A stretch of 43,078 nt of DNA from Marinifilum sp. (GTDB taxonomy: Bacteria; UBA9089; CG2-30-40-21), in the NCBI GenBank assembly GCA_020717845.1, contig DYDG01000010.1, positions 1 through 43,078 on the forward strand. The letters are read 5' to 3'. The notes beneath the pieces were generated by a model. That model did no database searches. It had not been told where the DNA came from and worked only from the letters and a program-made list of their open reading frames with translations. Below, in pieces: positions 9,624 to 18,210 of this stretch. Every line of letters begins with the position of its first letter. The first letter of the stretch is position 1. The position numbers were made by a program, and so were the translations under genes.

Positions 9624-12600
9624 ATGCTAAGGCGTGCCAGAATGCAGGAAGCAGGGGCACGTTTTTTTGTTGCCTTATTGCTGCTAAACCTGTTTTTTGT
9701 CTCGCAGGATTGCCTGGCTGAATCGCAGCCTCTACATACAAAAATCGATAGAATTAAGGCAATGCCGCTTAAGCAAACAAAAAGTTCACTGGCTATTGAG
9801 GCAAAAGCATTCGAGCAGGTTGTACTGGATATCAAAGATGCTTTGAGCAAGATTAAGGGTGATGTGGAAAATAAACCTATCTCCATACAAAGCATAGTTT
9901 CAACTATAGAGGGAAAAAGGCTGCAAATTAAGGCCATTGATCTGGAAATCAAAGCTGCCCTGGAGCAGGAAGAGATCGAGCTTAAAGAAAAAGGGTATTC
10001 TTCAACAATTCTTAGACGCCATGAGGAGTTTGCTGAAAAATATAAAACCAATGTCGCAGCCTTGATAACCTGCCTCGATGAAGTGTGTGCTTCTGATGAA
10101 AGCAAGGTTTGTTCCAGTATCCAAAAAACACTGGATTTTATTGATAATGAACTCCTGCCCAAAGAGCCTTGTCTCAGCAGTCCATTGCCTGAGGATGTGA
10201 AAAAGCCTGAATTTAGCAGGGAAGAGATGTTGGATGTCAAAGGTATTATTAAAAAAGATGAGGAGACTCCACCTGTATTCAGCCCGCCTGCTGAAACAAC
10301 ATCTTCTGAGAAACAGTCTATGTATGCTCCACCTCTCACCACTCAAACAAAATATGCCCCGCTGCCACCTGCTGAATATGATCTTGATCCAACTCGTGAT
10401 ATTCATTTTACGCAGGAGATTATAGATTTAGCTGCCAGCCTTGACCATGACCCGGTTAAAATATTTGAATGGGTCTCTAATAATATTGATTATATTCCCT
10501 ACTATGGCTCATATAAAGGCAGTCAATATACCCTGCTTGAGCGATCAGGTAATGACTGGGATACCTGTTCCATGTTAATGGCTCTATATCGAGTTTCTGG
10601 TATTCCATGCCGGTATAGAAGGGGCATTATTCGGATGCAAAGCAATACGGTAAAAAATTGGGTAGGGGTCCAGGATGTTGATACAGCTTGGTCAATCTTC
10701 TGGAGATCCTATGTGCCAGTGGGTCCGATATGGGGAGATACTGCTTGTACCAGGCTGGCTGGGCTTGTCTTTGAACACGTTTTTGTAGAGGCTTATCTGC
10801 CTTATGGGAACTATCGTGGTCATATGAATGATCTGTCAGAAAAGATGTGGATTCCATTAGATCCCAGTTTTAAGTCATATGATTATACCGAAGGTAATGG
10901 TCAGGCAAAAGAGGTGGCTTTTGATTCTCAATCCTATCTGGCCGGGACAACTACTTTAAGCCCAATACAATATTTCAAGCAGCAGCTTCAAGATCAGGGT
11001 ATTTCTGTCCAGGAGGCTAAAAGGACACGGAAGATAAAAGAGCAGAAGTTTGAGGTCTTGCCATCTGCCCTGCCTTATTATGGGCAGGATGATCCGTATT
11101 ATAAGCTTGATAGTTGTATTGGCTCTTCACTTTCCAGGTTAACCATAAACCATCGGGTGCGAATAGAGTTATCTACCGATCGAACATATATGATTCAACA
11201 GATAACCGATGTGCCCTCGTTGTATGGTAAGAGATTGGCTATAACCTATAAGGGATACTGCCAGGAGGATGAGCAGTTAATTAGTGAAGGAAAGATTCAT
11301 TTAGCTAAATTAACTCCTGACCTGCGAGTGGATGGTTTATCAATTACCAATGGTTGGTTCGGATTAAAAATTGGTGAGACAGAGGAATTAAAACTCTTTT
11401 CTATCCCACCTGAGCCCGGATACCGCAAAGATGGAATTGGATACCCAGATGATGTTGGTGAGAGCCTGTATCTTGGCTATCCGTATACCCTCTATACCGG
11501 TGCAGTCCATAATTTAGCCCTTGATACGGCTGGAGATACCTCCAGATTGATTAAAAGTAGGGTTGATAGATTTATTTCTACTATTGAAAACCCACCATCA
11601 GAAGGCATTAATATCCTGTCAGAAGAGGTGATGGGTGAGCTGCTTTGTATCGCTGCCTTGAAATATCTCCAAAATACAGAAACAGAGATAAATGAATTGG
11701 CCAGCCTAAAAGATTACTCCATTAATCGTCGCATCTGGTCAGCTATGACTATTCAAAAGGTCAACCCTGTTGCCTTAGCTGGACAGCCAACCTATTTAGA
11801 ACTAACTACTAACCTGATTAATGCCGTTATCCCTGATGATTATGCAGATGTATTGTATTCAATTGATGGTAAAACAGGTGGCAACGGGGAGATAACAAGA
11901 CTATCCCTGATGAATGCTTCATTTCATGAGCATAAGATATGGGAAGAGGTGGTTGGGCTGGAGGCTATCTCTACAATTAAAGCCCTGCAATATGCTAAGG
12001 CTACCAATATTTCTATTCATACCATAACTTGGAATAATCAAAGTGAGATTGATCAATTGAATCTTGACTCCCGACATAAGCAAAGACTTAGAGAGCTTCT
12101 GAATCCTGAGAAACATCCCGGCTATCGTATCATTATCCCGCATTCAAAGTTTACTTATCACGATTGGACAGGGATTGGGTATGTCTGGGAACATATCGAA
12201 GATGGGTATGGAGGGTATTTTATTGAAGGAGAGATGAGAGGGGGAGAGACAGTGGTGAAGGATGATCCACTGGCAAAGATGGATGCAAAATGGAATGGGC
12301 TGGATGGAAAACAAAGAGGAAAAATAGTAAAAAATGTCAACTCATTTAATAACTTTACCAAGAGCTTCGCTCAAGTCTCTGATTTTAAGCTTAGAAAGAT
12401 AATAGCTGAACAGGGTGTAAATTATCCTGATGTGGATCAGGACTTGATGAATTTTATGGTTACTCTCGAGTCTGCCGGGAATAATCCGTATGCAATGAAT
12501 GTAAATGAGGATGGGGGTAGCGATGGAGGACTGGGATTGGGTCAGTTTATGCCAGATACAGCCACCTGGCGTATGCCAGGTATAAAAGTAAATGACGAAC

Positions 12601-13103
12601 TGCCACAAGATTTTATGGTACTTCAACTTAGCCCGTTAGATAGTATGCTAAGCCCACGGTATTTTGCTGATTTTAAGTATAATAAATTAGCGGCTGATGA
12701 ACGAACTAATACTGAAACAGGTGTGAAGTTGATGTTTAATTATATTAAGTGGCTGATGAAAAGACCGTGGATTGGAAATGATGTGGCTAAGATTGTAGCA
12801 GGGTATAATGCAGGGGCTGGAGGTCCGAAAGAGAGAAATGGTGTTTGGGGGGCTATAGAGAAGGCAAAGGAAGATCCAGGGGAATATAGAAAAAATAAAC
12901 AAATATCCAATGATACGCCCTTATGGCCGTATTACCTTCCTCTACCAAAAGTTACAGTAAAGTATATAAATGAGATGTTGCGAGCAAAAGGACTCAAAGA
13001 ATATGAAAAATACCCACTTGAAGACAAAAAGAAGGTAGATGAGGAGAAGGATAAAGAAGATGAGCCAAATGATGAAAACAAACAGAATGAGGAGGGGCAA
13101 TAA
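9624..13103 (+). CDS. Secreted transglutaminase-like and lytic-transglycosylase (SLT) protein
   Basis: The open frame begins at TTG 9558 (1181 aa), but ATG 9624, preceded by AAAGAGG, gives a cleaner signal peptide (ARFFVALLLLNLFFVSQDCLAES). Numbered from 9558, a helical charged region (50-250) precedes a transglutaminase-like domain at about 300-440 with Cys in NDWDTCSMLMALYRVSGIPC, His in FEHVFVEAYLP and Asp in WIPLDPSFK, so a Cys-His-Asp triad seems intact. The C-terminal domain (about 955-1110) is a GH23/SLT-type lysozyme fold with TLESAGNNP (likely catalytic Glu), GLGQFMPDTA and VAGYNAGAGG. The tail is acidic and lysine-rich. It likely acts in the periplasm or on the surface on peptidoglycan or protein crosslinks. 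Its stop codon overlaps the next start (TAATG), so the two are coupled. Confidence 0.85.
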   Translation: MLRRARMQEAGARFFVALLLLNLFFVSQDCLAESQPLHTKIDRIKAMPLKQTKSSLAIEAKAFEQVVLDIKDALSKIKGDVENKPISIQSIVSTIEGKRLQIKAIDLEIKAALEQEEIELKEKGYSSTILRRHEEFAEKYKTNVAALITCLDEVCASDESKVCSSIQKTLDFIDNELLPKEPCLSSPLPEDVKKPEFSREEMLDVKGIIKKDEETPPVFSPPAETTSSEKQSMYAPPLTTQTKYAPLPPAEYDLDPTRDIHFTQEIIDLAASLDHDPVKIFEWVSNNIDYIPYYGSYKGSQYTLLERSGNDWDTCSMLMALYRVSGIPCRYRRGIIRMQSNTVKNWVGVQDVDTAWSIFWRSYVPVGPIWGDTACTRLAGLVFEHVFVEAYLPYGNYRGHMNDLSEKMWIPLDPSFKSYDYTEGNGQAKEVAFDSQSYLAGTTTLSPIQYFKQQLQDQGISVQEAKRTRKIKEQKFEVLPSALPYYGQDDPYYKLDSCIGSSLSRLTINHRVRIELSTDRTYMIQQITDVPSLYGKRLAITYKGYCQEDEQLISEGKIHLAKLTPDLRVDGLSITNGWFGLKIGETEELKLFSIPPEPGYRKDGIGYPDDVGESLYLGYPYTLYTGAVHNLALDTAGDTSRLIKSRVDRFISTIENPPSEGINILSEEVMGELLCIAALKYLQNTETEINELASLKDYSINRRIWSAMTIQKVNPVALAGQPTYLELTTNLINAVIPDDYADVLYSIDGKTGGNGEITRLSLMNASFHEHKIWEEVVGLEAISTIKALQYAKATNISIHTITWNNQSEIDQLNLDSRHKQRLRELLNPEKHPGYRIIIPHSKFTYHDWTGIGYVWEHIEDGYGGYFIEGEMRGGETVVKDDPLAKMDAKWNGLDGKQRGKIVKNVNSFNNFTKSFAQVSDFKLRKIIAEQGVNYPDVDQDLMNFMVTLESAGNNPYAMNVNEDGGSDGGLGLGQFMPDTATWRMPGIKVNDELPQDFMVLQLSPLDSMLSPRYFADFKYNKLAADERTNTETGVKLMFNYIKWLMKRPWIGNDVAKIVAGYNAGAGGPKERNGVWGAIEKAKEDPGEYRKNKQISNDTPLWPYYLPLPKVTVKYINEMLRAKGLKEYEKYPLEDKKKVDEEKDKEDEPNDENKQNEEGQ

Positions 13104-14713
13104 TGATAAAACAAAAGATAATAGTTTTAGGGATGAGCTTTGGCATATTATTTCTGATTGCTCAAATGGCAGTTTCAGGGCAGGTAACTATTTCGTCCGT
13201 TTTTCCAGAGAATGATCCAAATCACAGGATGAAAATAGGACTTTATGGTGCTACATGGTTGGCTACTCCTGATTGGAGTCCTGATGGCAAGGAAATCGTC
13301 TTTTGTTTTATCCAGAGAATGACAGGAAATACAGATATATGGATAGTTGATATTAATGGAACATATGTTCGAAAACTGACAAATAGTCCGGAATTGCCAG
13401 GATGGGAGCCTAAGTGGTCACCAGATGGTTCTAAGATTGCTTTTACAAGAGGCAGTAATATGTGGACAATGAAGCCAGATGGTTCTGACCTAATTCAACT
13501 CACTAACGATGATAAAGGGTATTCTGATTTTTCCTGGTCACCTGATGGGACCAAGATTCTTTTCTATAAATGGGATGATTCTAATAAAGATATTTTATGG
13601 ATAATGAATAGTGATGGAACAAATCAGAGGCATTTGGTTACAGGAGGAGCTGTCTCCCTACCTATTGAGTGGACAAATGATAACACAAAGATAGCATTCA
13701 ACTCTACAAGAGGCGGCAACTCTAATGTCTGGACAATAAATATAGATGGCACAGGCTTAACAAAATTGAGTAATTATCAAGGAACATCTTTGAGATGGTC
13801 ACCAGATGGGACAAAGATTGCAGCCATTGATCATCTTTCTGCAAAATTCCGGATAATAAGTTCTGACGGTTCAAACCGGACTGAATTAGATACTGGAGAT
13901 GTGGTAGTAAGTGGTTCTGATCAAAGGCCATCCTGGTCAGCTGATGGCAAGAAGATATTATTTCTTGGATATAACAAAGGAAACGACAAGACAAATTTTT
14001 ACATCCTAACCCTCCCTCTTCATCTCCAGGCAGGTCCTTGGCAAGGTTCTCAAAAATCCCCTGCTATATCTCAAGTGAAGAACCAGGAAACAGGCTATAT
14101 CTCACTTAAAGCTTTCAGAGCAGCAAACAAAATTGTTATTGGTGGCAAATTGAGTGAATGGCAGGGGATAGACAGAGCAATGCTTGACGAAAAACAATAT
14201 ATCACCTACAAGCCAGCCAATTGGCAGGGCAAGGATGATTTAAGTGCTGAACTAATGGCTCAGTATGATGATGAGAATCTGTATTTAGCGATTAAGGTAA
14301 CCGACGATAAATTTGTTCAGCAATTTAGAGGTGATGAGATGCTTAAGGGGGATCATGTTGAGTTGTGGTTTGGTACTGAAAAGGGCACATATCAATTTGG
14401 GCTATCTCCCGGAGATTTTAAGGGATTAAAGCCAGAGGCAGTATTGTGGCTGCCGAATGTTTCTTCAGATAACAAGCAAAAGGTTCTTAAAGGGATAAAG
14501 GTGGATAGTCAAAGAATAGAGGCAGGTTATAATGTAGAAGTAAAAATACCGCTGGCAAATATAGGTATCACCAAGGAGACTCAGTCGGTAAGGTTTACAT
14601 TGGTGGTAAGTGATACGGATGATGCGGCAAATCCAGAACAGGATTCTCTGCTGACTTCATCTAAGTTGAAGTGGAATAAGCCGGAGACGTTTGGGGAACT
14701 GGCATTTAAGTAA
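13103..14713 (+). CDS. TolB-like WD40/PD40 propeller with CBM9-like C-terminal domain
   Basis: A signal peptide (residues about 1-26) is followed by PD40 repeats to about residue 305, seen as recurring 'W.PDG.KI.F' blocks (WSPDGKEIVF, WSPDGSKIAF, WSPDGTKILF). This is the six-bladed propeller of TolB/DPP-IV type. Residues about 335-536 resemble the CBM9-like (DOMON-related) domain: GGKLSEWQG, AQYDDENLYLAIKVTD, GDHVELWFG and a final ELAFK strand. The overlap TAATG with the preceding gene indicates an operon. It is probably a periplasmic or surface carbohydrate- or protein-binding accessory to the transglycosylase; no catalytic residues were recognised. Confidence 0.85.
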   Translation: MIKQKIIVLGMSFGILFLIAQMAVSGQVTISSVFPENDPNHRMKIGLYGATWLATPDWSPDGKEIVFCFIQRMTGNTDIWIVDINGTYVRKLTNSPELPGWEPKWSPDGSKIAFTRGSNMWTMKPDGSDLIQLTNDDKGYSDFSWSPDGTKILFYKWDDSNKDILWIMNSDGTNQRHLVTGGAVSLPIEWTNDNTKIAFNSTRGGNSNVWTINIDGTGLTKLSNYQGTSLRWSPDGTKIAAIDHLSAKFRIISSDGSNRTELDTGDVVVSGSDQRPSWSADGKKILFLGYNKGNDKTNFYILTLPLHLQAGPWQGSQKSPAISQVKNQETGYISLKAFRAANKIVIGGKLSEWQGIDRAMLDEKQYITYKPANWQGKDDLSAELMAQYDDENLYLAIKVTDDKFVQQFRGDEMLKGDHVELWFGTEKGTYQFGLSPGDFKGLKPEAVLWLPNVSSDNKQKVLKGIKVDSQRIEAGYNVEVKIPLANIGITKETQSVRFTLVVSDTDDAANPEQDSLLTSSKLKWNKPETFGELAFK

Positions 14714-14749
14714 GGAGAAGTTGATGTGGATAGTCTGTAGTGAGGGTCT

Positions 14750-14819
14750 GTAGGGTGGGCATTGCCCACCAAAAAGGTGTAAATGACAGAAATAGATTGG
14801 TGGGCGATGCCCACCCTAC
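14750..14819. repeat. Paired GGTGGGCATTGCCCACC palindromes
   Basis: Left arm GTAGGGTGGGCATTGCCCACC (14750-14770) and right arm 14799-14819 are reverse complements apart from one base, and each arm is itself palindromic. A single copy of the same palindrome occurs at 21490. The hairpin may end the transcript after the propeller gene, but there is no T-run. Confidence 0.75.
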
Positions 14820-14875
14820 TCATAACCTACAATTTTAATTGTTATGAGGTACTATAATAGTAATGGAGCGTAAAT

Positions 14876-17800
14876 ATGGAATCAAGCAAGCTGAATGGAC
14901 TGAAATTACTATTAATATTGATGCTATTCCTTTTGTCTCATGAAGTACAGGCAACACAGACCACAGCTGTAGATAAAGGACTGCTCTGGCTCTACACCCA
15001 CCAGAATTCGGACAACAGCTGGGGAGAGAGGGGAGAAAAAAGCAAATTCAGGGATACTTGTGTAGTAGCAGAAACATTGTTGGAGTTGGGTGTGAACAAT
15101 GATGTGTTAAAGAATGCTCTGGATTATATTGAGGCTGCTGATGTAGAAACTACAGATTATTTAGCTCGCAAGATTATAGCTCTGGCTAAGGGGGGCAGAA
15201 ATACCGCAACCCTGACAACTATCTTGAAATCCTATACTAATATTGGCTTTATGAATGGAAATAAATATATTCCTGGTGGAGGGCATGGATATAAGAAAGA
15301 CTGGGAAGGGACACCATTAGATACTGCTTTAGCCATCAAGGCATTTGTTGCAGCTAATGCTATAGATGAGGATGTTGTTTGTCAGGATGTGCAATTCCTA
15401 TTAATTACATCAAATTTAACCTCAGATCATGGCTGGGACAGCCGATATTATGAAGAAACAACTGCCAGTATTTATACTACTGCTAACTCGCTTATTGGTC
15501 TTATTTCGTGTGATACCGTTAACCTTTTTGCACCTGATTGGTTTATTCAATGGTTTCATGATACCATAGATTCCAATACATTATGGTTACTTAACCAACA
15601 GAATCAGGATGGCAGCTTTGGAGAAGGGACAGGTACCACTTATCAAACTGCTTTAGCGGCATTAGCCTTACTGGAAACCCCTTTCAAGCATTCAGATACC
15701 CTGTCTAAGACCGTAAAATGGCTTAAAGATCAACAGTTACCAGACGGCAGTTGGAGCCAGAATGCGTATGAGACAGCCCTGGCCATGCAGGTATTGAGGC
15801 AGATTCCAGAAGTTAGTCTGGTAGAGCCGGGTTTTGGGACGGTTGGATGCCGTATTGATATAAACGGTTGTGGATATTCAGCCGGAGAAGAGATACGGAT
15901 CGACCTTGGCACTACCCTGAGCATTGCCACTACTATTGCAAGTGCTGCTGGGACATTTACGGCTGTATTTAGAGCAGATAGCCAGCCTTATGGGACAAAA
16001 ACTATTATGGCAAATGGTATGGGTTCGAGCAGAAAAGCCAGTAGTGAATTTTTCATTATGCCTGATGTTCAGGTAACCCCTTGTTCAGGTTATCCAGGCA
16101 CATTAGTAACTATTTTAGGCAATGGCTATTTACCTTCAGAGCCAATTCGGATTGATTTTGGTGTGACGAGCACTATGACTATAGCCAGTGCAGATACAAT
16201 GGGCAGGTTCGCAGTTACATTTACAGTGGATTCACAACAAATAGGTAGCCTGACAATAAAGGCTGTTGGGCTGAGTTCCAATCAAACAACCAGCTGCCCT
16301 TTCAGAGTAATGTCATCTGTCATTGAGATTTCCGGGCAGGTGCTTGATATTGATGGAAAGCCTATTTCTAAAGCCAGGGTAGAAGTTTTTCAATTAGAGA
16401 AATACAAAGACAAGGCGTATACAGATTCTGATGGACGATATCGGATTGGCAATCTGCCTTCTAAAGGTGATTACAGTGTAGTGACAAGTAAAATAACACA
16501 AAGCCGGTGGAAGGGGTGGAACATTATGTGGAATGAGTATATCCCCTATATAAAGGCTCAGCTGCCGTCAGATGAGAATGTGGTTGATCTTGACTTTATG
16601 ATGCCGAGGTGTAATCAATGGATACAATTATTGAAAGGAGCTCATGGAGAAGCCTATGGGTGGTGGAACAGTGGTGAGGGATATGGGTATGAGCGTCCGA
16701 ATAAACTACAGATAAGTCTAAACAGTAGGGAATGGAGGTCTAAATATAGATTCTATTTATCTCCTCGTGATTCTGCTAAAATCACTGATTATGATTCATA
16801 TTCTACTGGGCAGAATGGAACCACATATTATGGATGGTATTGGTGTAAGAGTTGCCAGAGATGGCATAGTTATAGCTGGCAATGGGATTTTAATCAGAAA
16901 TATGCCCGGATTGATGCGGCTAAGAACCGATTGGTTATTGATGTTACTCTGAGAGGTCTGTGGTGGCAAAGGGCTTTCTTTAATCAGGAGTATATTATTA
17001 ATACTGGCGGGAAGTTAGCTCCCGGGATGGTATTGGAAAATGCAACCTTAGCTGAATCGATAGAACTACCTGAGAAAAGGGCAGCAAAGGCTTCGGTTAG
17101 CTTGAGTTTTCCGTCTTCTGGTTCTGATTCAGACAGCAGAGCATTAGCCCCGATTCTTGGTGATTCCAGAACCTCGATTATGGTCAGGGATGTAGAAGAA
17201 GACTTGACTACAGCTAAAATGACTGTGAAATTTGATCCTGGTAGGGTACAGGTAAAGGATGTTGAATCACCCACTTTACCGGATGATGGTTTAACCGTAT
17301 TGATTGATAAAGAGATTGATAATGAGACAGGGGTAGTGAAGATAATTGCCATGGTAGTAGGGAAAGAGCAATTAGAAGGCAGCTCTACTGCAGCTGCTCA
17401 AGCTATACCCTTGAGAGCACCCGGGTTTATGTGTGCTGCTCCGGCAATGTTGCTTGATAGTCCACACGATAAGAATACTACCTACACCCCATCTACTTAT
17501 GAAGAGATAGAGAATATAGCTCCAATTGCTGAGCTAATTATTGCTTCGAGCAACTCGGCTCAAAGCCCGCCTCTATCAACGAAAGAGATGGCTTCAGCAA
17601 TATGTATTTCATCTATTGAATTGCAAGACTCAAACGGAGGTATCATTGAGGCAGAGATAGCAGATAACAGGATTGTCAGGGTAGAGTCGGAATCAAGTCT
17701 TGATAATGCCTGTTGCTATCCAAATCCGACTAAAACAGGAGAAATGGTTTTTGCCAGATTAACAGATCAGGTCAGGGTGAAGATATACAATATAGCTGGA

Positions 17801-17959
17801 GAGCTGATATATGACAGAACTCACACCACTAATGGCAAATGGACATGGGGATGTGAAAATAATGATGGTGATAAGGTTTCAAGCGGGATATACATCTACC
17901 TCTTGAGTGATCCAGTAACAGGTGGCACCAAATCGGGTAAGCTTGGGGTAATACGATAG
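14876..17959 (+). CDS. Secreted alpha/alpha-toroid protein with Ig-like, cohesin-like and T9SS-like domains
   Basis: A signal peptide ends near residue 26. Residues about 30-310 carry prenyltransferase/squalene-cyclase-like toroid repeats (GLLWLYTHQNSDNSWGE, WLLNQQNQDGSFGEG, WLKDQQLPDGSWSQ), a fold also seen in secreted adhesins and complement-like proteins; the DxDD cyclase motif was not found. Two IPT/E-set-like modules (about 315-480), a carboxypeptidase-regulatory-like module (about 485-560), a tryptophan-rich segment with a CKSC pair (about 650-680), and a cohesin-like segment (about 760-830) follow. The C-terminus (CCYPNP, IAGELIYDR, SSGIYIYLL, KLGVIR) matches that of the 1753-aa protein and suggests type IX-like sorting or an FlgD-Ig fold. 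GGAG precedes the ATG. Confidence 0.85.
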   Translation: MESSKLNGLKLLLILMLFLLSHEVQATQTTAVDKGLLWLYTHQNSDNSWGERGEKSKFRDTCVVAETLLELGVNNDVLKNALDYIEAADVETTDYLARKIIALAKGGRNTATLTTILKSYTNIGFMNGNKYIPGGGHGYKKDWEGTPLDTALAIKAFVAANAIDEDVVCQDVQFLLITSNLTSDHGWDSRYYEETTASIYTTANSLIGLISCDTVNLFAPDWFIQWFHDTIDSNTLWLLNQQNQDGSFGEGTGTTYQTALAALALLETPFKHSDTLSKTVKWLKDQQLPDGSWSQNAYETALAMQVLRQIPEVSLVEPGFGTVGCRIDINGCGYSAGEEIRIDLGTTLSIATTIASAAGTFTAVFRADSQPYGTKTIMANGMGSSRKASSEFFIMPDVQVTPCSGYPGTLVTILGNGYLPSEPIRIDFGVTSTMTIASADTMGRFAVTFTVDSQQIGSLTIKAVGLSSNQTTSCPFRVMSSVIEISGQVLDIDGKPISKARVEVFQLEKYKDKAYTDSDGRYRIGNLPSKGDYSVVTSKITQSRWKGWNIMWNEYIPYIKAQLPSDENVVDLDFMMPRCNQWIQLLKGAHGEAYGWWNSGEGYGYERPNKLQISLNSREWRSKYRFYLSPRDSAKITDYDSYSTGQNGTTYYGWYWCKSCQRWHSYSWQWDFNQKYARIDAAKNRLVIDVTLRGLWWQRAFFNQEYIINTGGKLAPGMVLENATLAESIELPEKRAAKASVSLSFPSSGSDSDSRALAPILGDSRTSIMVRDVEEDLTTAKMTVKFDPGRVQVKDVESPTLPDDGLTVLIDKEIDNETGVVKIIAMVVGKEQLEGSSTAAAQAIPLRAPGFMCAAPAMLLDSPHDKNTTYTPSTYEEIENIAPIAELIIASSNSAQSPPLSTKEMASAICISSIELQDSNGGIIEAEIADNRIVRVESESSLDNACCYPNPTKTGEMVFARLTDQVRVKIYNIAGELIYDRTHTTNGKWTWGCENNDGDKVSSGIYIYLLSDPVTGGTKSGKLGVIR

Positions 17960-18081
17960 GGAATCCTGTTTGTGACCGTAGCCAATAAGTGCGTCCTATG
18001 CCCTTCTATCAACTGATAAATGACCCGATTGAATGTCTTCCGGGATAGCAATACCAAAACATGGCAGGAAATGGAGTCAAA

Positions 18082-18134
18082 CAGTGCTTAAGAATATAGA
18101 TGTGGCTTTGGTTGCTATGCAACACTCTCAATTT
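18082..18134. repeat. Dispersed repeat, second copy (see 9404-9453)
   Basis: CAGTGCTTAAGAATATAG, then GGCTTTGGTTGCTATGCAAC and ACTCTC align with 9404-9453 over about 50 bp with one 6-bp indel. It lies in the 250-bp convergent spacer 17960-18210, which holds no gene. A short ACAGG/CCTGT hairpin near 18193 is also present. Confidence 0.5.
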
Positions 18135-18210
18135 AATTACACTTTTTCGCTAAATTAAATTGAAGAAAATTATGATTCCGTCTGAAGCAGCACACAGGTA
18201 TGCCTGTCCC

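Noticed and set aside
15000-15800. Squalene/terpene cyclase enzyme
   Set aside because: The toroid repeats are present, but no DxDD motif was seen and the protein is secreted with Ig-like modules, so an enzymatic call is not supported.
17960-18210. Rho-independent terminator between the convergent genes
   Set aside because: Only weak hairpins without a following T-run are visible.
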